Shown: positions 1-7,158, counted from the stretch's first letter. The stretch: DNA of 13,982 bases from Armatimonadota bacterium (GCA_030612605.1 JAUWNO010000018.1:1-13982), one strand, 5' to 3'. Notes: generated from the sequence alone by a model not told the origin. Program-made: numbers and translations.

Positions 1-1062
1 TGTTGTATTTGGTCTTTGTTTCCAAAAAGCCACAGTATCAGTGTATGTATCCCACATCCAACTTCTTGGAACCGTGCTATTAAAAGTCAACTTGTTATCA
101 AAAGTATTCGGCATAAAGAAGAATTTGTAATCCGACCATAATCCAATATCTATTTTATCTTTTGGTATACTAAGTTTATAATCGTGTATGACTTTATAAG
201 TTAGAGTTGTATCGGCAGTTGTAGGATTTAAAGTGAACCTTTTAGTAACATTGGCAGAAAGGGAAGTATTTTTAACTGTATATTCCAGGATTTTACTTTT
301 GGGAGTTTTATTCTGCCTGAATGATAGAGCTGCACTATACGTTAATGATTGATTCTTTTCCCGCTCTTTTTCTTCTTTATTAAGATCTTTACGCAGAATA
401 TCGGAATTTGCTTTGAAACGAGGAATTCCCAGTGATTGATTTCGAGATAAAGTCAGAGGTAAATTCAAGCCCCATTCTGCCGGGAAAAATTTATGTAAAT
501 AATATTTATTACTGATATTGAGACTTGTTGTTTCCGACCTGTTTAATACTGTTCTGCTTCTGGTAGCATTATTTTGGAAATTCTGCGTTCTCCAGTCCAA
601 ACCAATATCTAAAGTGGAAAAATCTGCAAAGCTGGTATGAAAGGTTGCTTGAGAAGCGAAACCAATATCCTCATAAGGATCTGCCACCCTGATATCATCA
701 AAATACAAACGACCTGTAAATGGTTCTGTTGCATGTTCAGGTTGTTCAATTCCCAGATAGATTTCCCTGATAACAGATAAAGTCGGGTTTTTATACATTC
801 CAAAAGTGTAATCACCTTTTTGATAATAGGTATAATCACCTTCTTTAACTAAAGTATTTGTCTCACCCTGAAATTTCAGATATGTAAGGTCGGAGAAATC
901 GATTTCAAAAGAGTGCCAGCCTTTCTTGTCCATCACATCAAGATAATCCTGAGTTTCCAGGGGATGCCTGATTTCATAAAAAGTTGTGGAATCTGCTCCC
1001 AACCTGATGATAAGTTCCTGAGTTAAACTATCTGTTGTCGAAATACCTCTTGCACGTTCAGA
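1..1062 (-). CDS. sprA: In-frame continuation of sprA after the TAG codon; partial at window edge
   Basis: Directly after the TAG at 1063-1065 the same frame stays open for exactly 354 codons to position 1. The protein still reads as SprA. It begins SERARGISTT, then has IIRLGADSTTFYEIRHPL (compare the I-RLGSD-T-NYYEYEIPL block of SprA) and LYFDDIRVADPYEDIGFASQ (compare LWVNELRL...GGWAA), then alternating beta-strand-like sequence typical of barrel strands. I see no ribosome binding site or natural restart just after the TAG, so a separate gene is unlikely. It is either the C-terminal part of one protein made by reading through the TAG, the tail of a recently broken gene, or correct sequence behind a base error. 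The gene continues beyond the window. Confidence 0.8.
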
Positions 1063-4000
1063 CTAAACCCAGAACCTGATTTTGTTGTATCCCAAAAGGT
1101 TTATCACTTCTCGAAAACTTTGATTTACAAGTCCGTAATGTCCTGGCTGAATATTTTGATAATCCACGATTAAGGATTGTTCCAGGGTATTATCTCCATC
1201 CTTCTTAATCACGGTACCCGGAGCAGGTTTATAGTGCATATCCTTTTGATTATCGATAATTCCAACTATCATACTTTCATTGTTAGTTTCCAATTCGCTG
1301 GCAGGAATAACCTGGTCTTCGATATTTTTTATGAAGCCTTCTTCCCATTTGTTTCCCACCAGATCCAGAGAAACCAATCTTATCCTGGCTAATTCTTCCA
1401 CTTCAAACCAGATTCTGGCATAACTGATTTTTTCCAGGTCTGGAGTTTTATTGGATTCGTTGGAAATAATACTATAATTTTCAGCATCGTGTAGAGGAAT
1501 GCGGAACAGCTTCCAACCTTTATACTGGCTTTGCAGAAATATTGTGTCCTGCAAAGATAAAGAATACTCGAAATAAATATCTCTCTCATTGAGAGAACCA
1601 TTTCCATCCAGGTCTTCAGTATCAAGATCTTCGTTATCTTCAGTTCCATTAATTTTTGGATAATCACCATTCTGGTCTTTATTATTATCAAAGTCATCGG
1701 TCGGATCATCACCGGGCTGTCCATCCGGAATTCCATCCAGACCAATATCTTCGTCGTAATCCAGAATTCCGTCCTTTGGTTTACCGGTAATACCATCTTC
1801 ACTGTTTAGAATTCCCTCCCCTCCAAAATCAGTATAAAAATCCTCATTAATATCTCCCATATCGATGTGCATCAATACTGGAGATTGAGTGCTGCTGAGA
1901 CTATCAACTTTAACCAGGATTTCGATGTATTTCTTTTCGGAAAAATCTATCTGGTTACCTACATACTTCATTAATCCAGCCCAATATTTATTATCAAAAT
2001 TTGGATTTGCAATTTCCGGAGGATCGATTTTGCAGGTTAAAACTGTGACCTTTTCTCTTTCTTCTTTATCAGTTAAAGAAGCCGGGTCATAAACATCTCT
2101 CGCATAAATATTGGTGGGATTATACCAGTTAATCCGGGCTTTCCCGAAATCTATATCAAATGGCTGGCTGGCTGGATCCCATGCTTTACGCGTAATTCCC
2201 AGCGGATAGATTTCAAGAATGGATTCCATATCATCAAGATATGCCTCTTTAATATCATCTTGTTTAGGATTACCGTAAATACGGGGAATACTCATGGCAA
2301 CTTCACCACTCAATGTTATTTTTGATTCTTCATCGGTTTTGATAAGAGGTAGCCAATCAATTATTTTTGTTAGAAAAGGAAGCTCATACTCGACCCTACC
2401 GTCGATATCCGCCAGGATAATACTAAAGTTTTCGTTCCCTATTTTCGGTCTGTCATCTGCTACCTTTTCCGAATGATATACAAATGTTCCACCCAAATCC
2501 ATATTTTCATTGAACTTCATATCTGCCCGAATACCCATAAGGGTCTTGCTTTCCACAGCAAACATCGGTTTGAACTGGTAACTGATATCCAATTCAGCAT
2601 CAGGTTGCTTTGCTTCAGAATTCAAAATCTGGATTAAACCGAATTCATAATCCACGATGAAATCGATATTCTCTTTTAATTTATTTCCATCCATTTTTAT
2701 GATTACACTGCCAGGTAGAATATTCATTCTACCAAGAGAAATCTGGTCTCTTCCAACCTGACCTTTAACGGCAATATTCATTTTGAATTCATTGTATTGG
2801 ATGTTTTCCTCTTCTTTAGTATAAATCAGCTCATCGCCAAGCGCCTTGAATGGTTTCAGAAAAGGAAATACTATATACCCGCTCTCAAGATTGACAGTAG
2901 CGTCATCACTGTCTATCACACCATCGCCGTTAGTATCGAGACGCAAATAATCATTATAGGTTTCAATAGACATAGAGCCTGTAGCAATCGTATCCGGCAG
3001 ATCGAAATTACGAGTATTATTACTCTCGAAATAGTTAAAAACATTCAGGTCAAAGCCTTCATTTTTGATATTCTTCATACCCAGACTGTAGATATTGCGA
3101 AGTTGAAGCTCCCAATATACATCATTAACATCCTGGTTTATTTTTCTTACAAGCTTAACTAACAGGGAATCACCAGTATTGGCTGGAACCTGAACATCAT
3201 CCGCACGAGTATAAACCACACCGATAGTGTAACTTTTATCCACAGAATTATGCATATATAAAATTCCGGTATCATAATCGACCGAATAATCTGTCCCATC
3301 CAACAAACGGTCAAAAAAGAATGTTCCATCTTCACCAACTGCATTACCTTCCACAGCAGTGATATTATCACCAGCAATATTATTATCCAGGTAAACTTCT
3401 ACTTCTATTCCATTTTTCGGTAGAAAATTAGGAGCTGCAATATACCAGGATCCAAGACTATCTTTGATGGCATTATTTTTCCAACCCATAGGATAATCTA
3501 CCCCTTCAACTCCATCTGAATCGGAATACATCCGATAAAGCAAATAAGGGTCTTCAATAAAATACATCGTACGATTGATATAATGCCTGCTCTGAATAAC
3601 TGTGGAATCTGCCTGCGAGCTGCCTTTCCAATTTTGGGTATCTTTCTGTGCTTCATCTTTTCCAAAAATAGTGGTAATTTCCAGGTTGCCGATTTCCAGA
3701 TTGGATTTGACTCCAAAAAGACCTTCGGATGAAATAGAATAACTGATGAACTTTGAACCTGTTAAAGAAAGAGAAATATTTCCCAGATCCACAGCTTTTA
3801 CTATTTCATCTTCCTCACCTTCATAATTGATTTTAACCACACTCGGCGTTGGTATCACATCGTCTTCGGAAGTGGAAGCATGGGTTACATCTACATGAAT
3901 TTTCGAGCCGATTGTTCCTCTTAATCTCAGATTCAAATCTTGACGCATTTCCAGGTCAAAATCCTTTCGCTGGCTATCTTCTGAAACCTGTGCATTTTTG

Positions 4001-4527
4001 CGAACAGTGCTGCTGCCGGCAAAAGTTAATTTCTGATTTCCATCAAGGCTCAACCTAGCTGTATTTTTTCCACCCATAAATTTTCTAACTACTTTGGGAA
4101 GAGCAATCTTGGGAAGTTCGATGTCCGGTATTAAACCTGCTCCGCTGGAGCGATCTTTCTTTTTTAAAAGTTCTTTGCTTTTTTCAACTAATAATTTATA
4201 ATAAGTTGCTCTGAAATTGTTCTGAATATAATCGTCTATATCGAGATAAATCGGGAAATATATATCATCAATATTATTGATTTTCGCTGTTAATTCTACC
4301 TGCCAATTATCATAGTCAAACTCTGAAAACGTACGCAAAATAAAATTATTCAAGAAATAAACATCTTTGCTGACAATCACAAAGCCGTTATTCACTTTAT
4401 AAAAATCGATCTCATTACCATTCAGAGGTGAAACACCTTCCAGATAGTATTCTCTAGGAAATGACTCGGCAAAAACAATTGCTGAAATAAGAATGAGAGC
4501 AAAAATGAAAAACAGTTTTTTATTCAT
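1063..4527 (-). CDS. sprA: SprA/Sov-type T9SS outer-membrane translocon, N-terminal part, ended by an in-frame TAG
   Basis: SprA is the giant outer-membrane beta-barrel that forms the protein-conducting channel of the type IX secretion system. Residues 1-20 are a signal peptide (MNKKLFFIFALILISAIVFA). Family-like blocks follow in order: an FDLEMRQDLNLRLRGTIGSK-like stretch near 200-220, SLTGSKFISYSISSEGLFGVKSNL near 255-280, the diagnostic AYLDDMES near 761-768 (AYLDDFEG-like in Bacteroidota), and KIRFWV just before the stop. Two Asp-rich, possibly calcium-binding stretches lie near 530-549 and 893-985. I chose ATG 4527 over the upstream TTG at 4542 because the signal peptide begins there and it starts 22 nt after coaX ends. 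Bacteroidota SprA proteins are about 2,400 residues, so these 1,154 residues are roughly half. The reading frame continues intact past the TAG (see the next entry). Family assignment is from recognised motifs, not a search. Confidence 0.85.
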   Translation of the reverse strand: MNKKLFFIFALILISAIVFAESFPREYYLEGVSPLNGNEIDFYKVNNGFVIVSKDVYFLNNFILRTFSEFDYDNWQVELTAKINNIDDIYFPIYLDIDDYIQNNFRATYYKLLVEKSKELLKKKDRSSGAGLIPDIELPKIALPKVVRKFMGGKNTARLSLDGNQKLTFAGSSTVRKNAQVSEDSQRKDFDLEMRQDLNLRLRGTIGSKIHVDVTHASTSEDDVIPTPSVVKINYEGEEDEIVKAVDLGNISLSLTGSKFISYSISSEGLFGVKSNLEIGNLEITTIFGKDEAQKDTQNWKGSSQADSTVIQSRHYINRTMYFIEDPYLLYRMYSDSDGVEGVDYPMGWKNNAIKDSLGSWYIAAPNFLPKNGIEVEVYLDNNIAGDNITAVEGNAVGEDGTFFFDRLLDGTDYSVDYDTGILYMHNSVDKSYTIGVVYTRADDVQVPANTGDSLLVKLVRKINQDVNDVYWELQLRNIYSLGMKNIKNEGFDLNVFNYFESNNTRNFDLPDTIATGSMSIETYNDYLRLDTNGDGVIDSDDATVNLESGYIVFPFLKPFKALGDELIYTKEEENIQYNEFKMNIAVKGQVGRDQISLGRMNILPGSVIIKMDGNKLKENIDFIVDYEFGLIQILNSEAKQPDAELDISYQFKPMFAVESKTLMGIRADMKFNENMDLGGTFVYHSEKVADDRPKIGNENFSIILADIDGRVEYELPFLTKIIDWLPLIKTDEESKITLSGEVAMSIPRIYGNPKQDDIKEAYLDDMESILEIYPLGITRKAWDPASQPFDIDFGKARINWYNPTNIYARDVYDPASLTDKEEREKVTVLTCKIDPPEIANPNFDNKYWAGLMKYVGNQIDFSEKKYIEILVKVDSLSSTQSPVLMHIDMGDINEDFYTDFGGEGILNSEDGITGKPKDGILDYDEDIGLDGIPDGQPGDDPTDDFDNNKDQNGDYPKINGTEDNEDLDTEDLDGNGSLNERDIYFEYSLSLQDTIFLQSQYKGWKLFRIPLHDAENYSIISNESNKTPDLEKISYARIWFEVEELARIRLVSLDLVGNKWEEGFIKNIEDQVIPASELETNNESMIVGIIDNQKDMHYKPAPGTVIKKDGDNTLEQSLIVDYQNIQPGHYGLVNQSFREVINLLGYNKIRFWV

Positions 4528-4549
4528 TAATTTCAATTCCAAAATTTTA

Positions 4550-5326
4550 CTATCTCAAACAGATGAGATTGAGTCCATCCAAAGTTAAATTCTCATCAAT
4601 GATCTCAATTTCTTCAGAATCCTCAGAGATAAGATGAGCCAAACCGCCGGTTGCTATTACCTTGATGTTTTCAAGGTTGCTATATTCTTTTTTAATCTGC
4701 CTGATAATTCCATCAGCCATAAAAGTGCTGCCTTTAATAATTCCGGATAAGAGAGCATCTTTTGTGTTTGTTCCTAAAATGTTTTTAGGAGTTTGAAGTT
4801 TAACCTCAGATAATTGCGAAGTTTTCAAAAATAAACTATCGGCAGAAGTTTTTATTCCCGGGGCAATAACAGTGCCATAAAAATAGCCGTCTGCTCCTAC
4901 AAGTTGGATTGTTGTGGCTGTGCCAAAATCACAGACAATGCAATTTGCTTTATATTTTTCTCTTGCAATAAATGCATCCACAATGAGATCTGCACCAATA
5001 AAATCAGGATTTTCCATTGGGAATTTTAGTCCCAATTCAGTTCTTGCATTTACATTTATAAAAGTGCTTTTGAAATATTTTTTTATTACGTAGGATAAAA
5101 TTCGTATCAAATCCGGAACTACAGAAGATAATGCAATATTCTTAATTTCCCCTAACTCAATCGAAATACTGTTTAAATGTGCTTTTAAAACAGTAAAATA
5201 TTCTTCTTCAGTTTTGGATTTATCCGTATTGATTCTCCATGAAAATTTTAATTTTTTATGAGAATAAATTCCAAAAACAATATTCGAATTTCCGACATCG
5301 ATCACTAAATTATAATTCCGCATCAT
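4550..5326 (-). CDS. coaX: Type III pantothenate kinase
   Basis: CoaX phosphorylates pantothenate with ATP, the first step of coenzyme A synthesis, in the cytoplasm. The 258-residue length is normal. Visible family motifs are the N-terminal nucleotide-binding DVGNSN (10-15), GAD (111-113), the DFGTATT block (133-139), the GTVIAPGI segment (151-158) and a late TGG near 226-228. One oddity is Leu-114 where most family members have Arg (GADR). The gene starts with two adjacent ATGs. The upstream AGAGG is only 2 nt from the first (5326) but 5 nt from the second (5323), so translation may really begin at 5323. The stop is TAG with TAA as the next codon. It sits 22 nt upstream of sprA on the same strand and probably shares its transcript. 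Confidence 0.93.
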   Translation of the reverse strand: MMRNYNLVIDVGNSNIVFGIYSHKKLKFSWRINTDKSKTEEEYFTVLKAHLNSISIELGEIKNIALSSVVPDLIRILSYVIKKYFKSTFINVNARTELGLKFPMENPDFIGADLIVDAFIAREKYKANCIVCDFGTATTIQLVGADGYFYGTVIAPGIKTSADSLFLKTSQLSEVKLQTPKNILGTNTKDALLSGIIKGSTFMADGIIRQIKKEYSNLENIKVIATGGLAHLISEDSEEIEIIDENLTLDGLNLICLR

Positions 5327-5348
5327 TTCCTCTTCTTCTGTTTTGCAT

Positions 5349-5376
5349 ATTATAATAGATTATAAATTAAGGTAAA
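5349..5376 (-). promoter_or_regulatory. Candidate promoter for coaX-sprA
   Basis: On the minus strand a perfect TATAAT (5354-5349) lies 16 nt downstream of TTTACC (5376-5371), which matches four of six bases of TTGACA. The -10 box is about 20 nt from the coaX start, leaving a short leader that includes the AGAGG ribosome binding site. The region is very AT-rich, so a chance match is possible, and it does not fit the TAnnTTTG pattern seen before the ferredoxin gene. Confidence 0.35.
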
Positions 5377-5488
5377 TATAAAAAATATAAAAAATGTGAT
5401 GGAAAATTCAAATTACCGAATAAATTGTCAATAAAAGTTTGATTACAACCTGAAAATAAATATTCTTAACAGATTTAAGATTCTAATT

Positions 5489-5513
5489 TTTTTCAAAAAC
5501 GAGTTTTGAAAAA
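5489..5513. repeat. Perfect AT-rich inverted repeat
   Basis: Arms TTTTTCAAAA (5489-5498) and TTTTGAAAAA (5504-5513) are perfect reverse complements around the 5-nt loop ACGAG. It lies far upstream of coaX and has no obvious partner gene. In such AT-rich DNA part of the match may be chance. Confidence 0.5.
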
Positions 5514-5552
5514 GATAATTTTTCAAGTTACTAATTTCCTCTCATTGGTCGA

Positions 5553-5590
5553 AACTTGTCCTAAGTTCCACAGGAATCTTGGGATAAGTT
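5553..5590. repeat. Imperfect inverted repeat, 17/18-nt arms
   Basis: Left arm 5553-5569 (AACTTGTCCTAAGTTCC) pairs with right arm 5573-5590 (GGAATCTTGGGATAAGTT) around a 3-nt loop. There are two substitutions, both compatible with G:T pairing in one strand's RNA, and one bulged base. Two compensated changes in a long stem suggest a structure under some constraint or a known class of palindromic repeat. Confidence 0.6.
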
Positions 5591-5799
5591 GGCAGGTTGG
5601 TTGGAAGAAGGTTGGTGATCGACTTAGCACAAGACCCTTCCAGCTTCATTACATTACGCCGTGACAAGTCGGGCTTATGCCAAGTCTTTTTCTTGCTTGT
5701 TCCTTTCATGCAACTGTTGGATTGGGAACACACCGGATAAATTTCTAAATCCAAATTTCTAATTTTCTTTTACATTCATAATTGGACATTCCTTGCCTG

Positions 5800-5832
5800 C
5801 CCCCTGTTTAATCTTTTTTTATTAAACTGGGG
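5800..5832. repeat. Inverted repeat with T-rich loop
   Basis: Arms CCCCTGTTTAAT (5800-5811) and ATTAAACTGGGG (5821-5832) pair with one mismatch around a 9-nt loop (C followed by eight T). The poly-T is in the loop, not after the stem, so this is not a standard intrinsic terminator. The left arm overlaps a TTGCCTGCC word (5792-5800) that recurs at other repeat sites in the window. Confidence 0.55.
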
Positions 5833-5952
5833 TTCGATATTGGATATTCATATTCATATTCCTTTGCGTTCTTTACGTCTTTGCGAGAATCTTTGTTTTC
5901 ACGACAACTTCTTGGTAAGTTTGGAATCGTGAGCGCCTAAACACCCACACTT

Positions 5953-5987
5953 TTTTGAAAATAAAAAAGCCGTGAATTTCACGGCTT
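5953..5987 (-). terminator. Intrinsic terminator of the ferredoxin gene
   Basis: On the minus strand, perfect arms AAGCCGTGAA and TTCACGGCTT (5987-5967) are separated by one base, giving a compact stem with a small loop, and are followed at once by a run reading TTTTTATTTT (5966-5957). The stem starts 22 nt after the ferredoxin stop codon. GC-rich core plus U-tract in the right orientation make this a strong call. Confidence 0.9.
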
Positions 5988-6008
5988 AAATTTCAAAAAG
6001 CTTATTTA

Positions 6009-6179
6009 CTACAGAGAAATTGCTTCCACCGGACATTCGTCTATACAAGCTCCGCAATCAACGCATTTTTCTGCATCAACTTTAGCTTTTTCATCTACCA
6101 TTTCAAGAGCTTCTGTGGGACATGATTCAATGCAAGCTCCGCATCCAATGCAGGTTTCTTCGTTTATTACTACTGCCAT
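6009..6179 (-). CDS. Small 2x[4Fe-4S] bacterial-type ferredoxin
   Basis: This encodes a 56-residue soluble electron carrier that would shuttle low-potential electrons between cytoplasmic oxidoreductases, as in fermentative anaerobes. Two CxxCxxCxxxCP motifs are visible: Cys-10, 13, 16, 20 and Cys-39, 42, 45, 49, each followed by Pro. The two halves are clearly related (CIGCGACIESCP and CVDCGACIDECP), as expected from the internal duplication of clostridial-type ferredoxins. ATG 6179 is preceded by GGAGG 4 nt upstream. The stop is TAG with TAA as the next codon. It is a single-gene unit, with its own promoter at 6208-6237 and terminator at 5953-5987. The partner enzyme cannot be told from this window. 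Confidence 0.95.
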   Translation of the reverse strand: MAVVINEETCIGCGACIESCPTEALEMVDEKAKVDAEKCVDCGACIDECPVEAISL

Positions 6180-6207
6180 ATTTCCTCCAATTCATACAAA
6201 TCTGGGG

Positions 6208-6237
6208 CAAAAATATTCAGGGTTATTTTTATATCAA
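6208..6237 (-). promoter_or_regulatory. FCB-type promoter (TTG-N19-TAnnTTTG) of the ferredoxin gene
   Basis: On the minus strand TTG (6237-6235) is followed by exactly 19 nt and then TATTTTTG (6215-6208), which fits the Bacteroidota-type primary sigma consensus TAnnTTTG with its upstream TTG. Transcription would start near 6200, giving a leader of about 20 nt with the GGAGG site. The fit supports placing the organism in the FCB group. Confidence 0.65.
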
Positions 6238-6281
6238 GTTTTTTATTAGGGAGTTCGGAGAGATAAGTTTAGTTTATTTAG

Positions 6282-6341
6282 CCACGAAGGACACCCCGAT
6301 ACAGTCGTTCCTCCTTATAGGGCAGGCAAAGAGACACGAAG
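6282..6341. repeat. CACGAAG-type dispersed repeat split by a ~35-nt segment
   Basis: CCACGAAG (6282-6289) and ACACGAAG (6334-6341) look like two units of the widespread CACGAAG intergenic repeat (typically a run of such units). Between them sits a more GC-rich segment, about 6294-6329, starting CCCCG and ending GGGCAGGCAA. The end word is the reverse complement of TTGCCTGCCC at 5792-5801, so the segment may be a separate small element inserted into an older repeat. Confidence 0.45.
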
Positions 6342-6374
6342 AAAAAATAGTAATAAAATAATAACTGCTTTTGC

Positions 6375-6432
6375 AAACCTTGAAAAGGTTTAAAAGACTC
6401 TTCTTCCTGCTGAACCTTTTCAACGGTTGAAA
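6375..6432. repeat. Pair of short palindromes
   Basis: AAACCTT/AAGGTTT (6375-6391, loop GAA) and TTTCAAC/GTTGAAA (6418-6432, one-base centre) are both perfect inverted repeats. GAACCTTTTCAACGGTT beginning at 6412 repeats the CCTT/GGTT words of the first. They probably belong to one dispersed element. No adjacent T-run makes either a clear terminator. Confidence 0.45.
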
Positions 6433-6782
6433 CTCCGTAAGCCAACAAAATCATTGAAAAGATAAACTTAGCTCTGTGCTAAATCATATTACTTCGATAA
6501 TTCGTGGATGACATTCACCGCAACCCGCACCTCGAACTTTTTTTCTGTCCCCTTTGGTATACACTTTTCCAAAATATAAATCGTATACTTTCACGCTTTT
6601 TCAGGTATTAAGCTGATTTACATTATTTAACCCTATGTAATAAAATTCATATTTTTTCTTTCGTTTTTCTCTTTTATCATGTTACTAACCTTACCATTTT
6701 TTTTATTTCTTGACATATTTTATTCATTTTTGCTTCAAAAAGATGTATTAAAAAATCGTCCCACATTTTTTAAAATCTTGTG

Positions 6783-6787
6783 GGAGG
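6783..6787 (+). promoter_or_regulatory. Ribosome binding site that sets the start of the small membrane protein
   Basis: GGAGG, within GGGAGGAA, lies 5 nt before ATG 6793. It decides for the 49-residue form over the longer open frame that starts at 6679, which has no comparable site. Confidence 0.65.
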
Positions 6788-6792
6788 AATAT

Positions 6793-6942
6793 ATGAAATT
6801 AAAAAAGCAATTTAAAATCTTTATTTTTATATTCATCATTTTAGTAATTATTTTCGCAATTAAAGATACCTCAGAGCTATTAGCGAAATTAGAACTTAAT
6901 ACTATCGCTTTCTGTGATGCTCAAGATTTTGTAGATGAATAA
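6793..6942 (+). CDS. 49-residue single-membrane-segment protein of unknown function
   Basis: I do not recognise this protein. It starts MKLKKQFK and then has one long hydrophobic helix, about residues 9-23, rich in Ile and Phe. A short hydrophilic tail follows with one Cys (residue 41) and an acidic end (DAQDFVDE). The basic N-terminus and hydrophobic stretch could be a signal peptide or a membrane anchor. ATG 6793 is preferred over an in-frame ATG 114 nt upstream because a perfect GGAGG (6783-6787) sits 5 nt before it. It ends in TAATAA. It could be a secreted or anchored small peptide, or the remnant of a longer gene. The strong ribosome binding site argues that it is translated. Confidence 0.55.
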   Translation: MKLKKQFKIFIFIFIILVIIFAIKDTSELLAKLELNTIAFCDAQDFVDE

Positions 6943-6986
6943 TAAAGTGCATTTAATTTGTTATTAAATAATTGGATATAGAAAAA

Positions 6987-7051
6987 GGAAGAGAGTGTTT
7001 CGAAACAGCAAGGCTGAACCCATTGCGATTATTCCTCTACAACACTCTTCC
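6987..7051 (+). other. Stem-loop-rich segment, possible structured RNA (part 1)
   Basis: GGAAGAGAGTGTT (6987-6999) pairs with AACACTCTTCC (7041-7051) apart from a 2-nt bulge, enclosing about 40 nt. Inside are a self-complementary TTTCGAAA (6998-7005) and a small hairpin CAGC-AAG-GCTG (7006-7016). It sits between the small membrane gene and the first large secreted-protein gene. No T-run follows, so it does not read as a terminator. I could not match it to a known riboswitch class. Confidence 0.45.
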
Positions 7052-7097
7052 CGGAAACATAAATTAATTTCATCATCATGATGTCAAAGTTTTTTGG

Positions 7098-7158
7098 AGA
7101 TAATGAATACTCTCTTCCTCCCAAATGGGAAAGGAGGTAGATATGCTGTTCATTATCT
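7098..7158 (+). promoter_or_regulatory. Long hairpin that buries a ribosome binding site (part 2)
   Basis: AGATAATGAA (7098-7107) and TTCATTATCT (7149-7158) form a perfect 10-bp outer stem. Inside, CCTCC (7117-7121) can pair with GGAGG (7133-7137), supported by TCT/AGA just outside it. The GGAGG is a textbook Shine-Dalgarno sequence 5 nt before an ATG at 7143, so the hairpin would hide both. ACTCTCTTCC within this hairpin is also complementary to GGAAGAGAGT at 6987-6996, so two alternative folds of the region are possible. Confidence 0.5.

Larger units (their letters stand above)
5397..5952. other. Gene-free, repeat-bearing spacer between coaX and the ferredoxin gene
   Basis: No convincing coding sequence was found on either strand. 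The only sizeable open frame (minus strand, about 70 codons at 5542-5754) has no family resemblance and overlies an inverted repeat. The spacer contains three imperfect or perfect inverted repeats (listed separately), a short tandem ATTCAT/ATATTC run near 5845-5860, and a CTTTGCGTTCTTTACGTCTTTGCGA-like stretch near 5860-5885 that resembles dispersed repeats common in bacterial intergenic DNA. It looks like an accumulation of decayed repeat elements. Confidence 0.6.
6245..6680. other. Gene-free spacer with decayed repeats
   Basis: Nothing here reads as a protein. The left part contains a CACGAAG-type repeat interrupted by a short segment (6282-6341, separate entry). The middle holds two short palindromes (6375-6391 and 6418-6432) linked by AACCTT/AAGGTT-like words. 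The right part (6480-6680) is AT-rich with no structure I can name, apart from a TTGACA at 6710-6715 just beyond it that could belong to a promoter of the small gene at 6793. Confidence 0.5.

Noticed and set aside
1..1062. Frameshift as the cause of the sprA break
   Set aside because: The sequence after the TAG continues in the same frame, codon by codon, so no insertion or deletion is needed.
2797..3162. 121-codon plus-strand open frame opposite sprA
   Set aside because: Shadow of the sprA frame; the opposite strand reads as conserved SprA sequence.
4525..4542. TTG start of sprA at 4542
   Set aside because: Would add five residues ahead of a typical signal peptide; ATG 4527 starts the signal peptide directly.
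5542..5754. 70-codon minus-strand open frame in the coaX-ferredoxin spacer
   Set aside because: No ribosome binding site or family resemblance, and it overlies a long inverted repeat; it is best read as non-coding repeat.
6122..6361. 79-codon plus-strand open frame across the ferredoxin gene start
   Set aside because: It is antisense to a certain ferredoxin gene and runs into repeat DNA with no coding features.
6679..6792. Upstream start giving an 87-residue form of the small membrane protein
   Set aside because: No ribosome binding site at 6679, whereas GGAGG sits 5 nt before ATG 6793.
6987..7158. Cyclic-di-GMP (GEMM) or another known riboswitch
   Set aside because: The conserved core bases of GEMM are not present and no other known class could be matched by eye.
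7098..7158. Hairpin read as an intrinsic terminator
   Set aside because: No T-run follows the stem on either strand.
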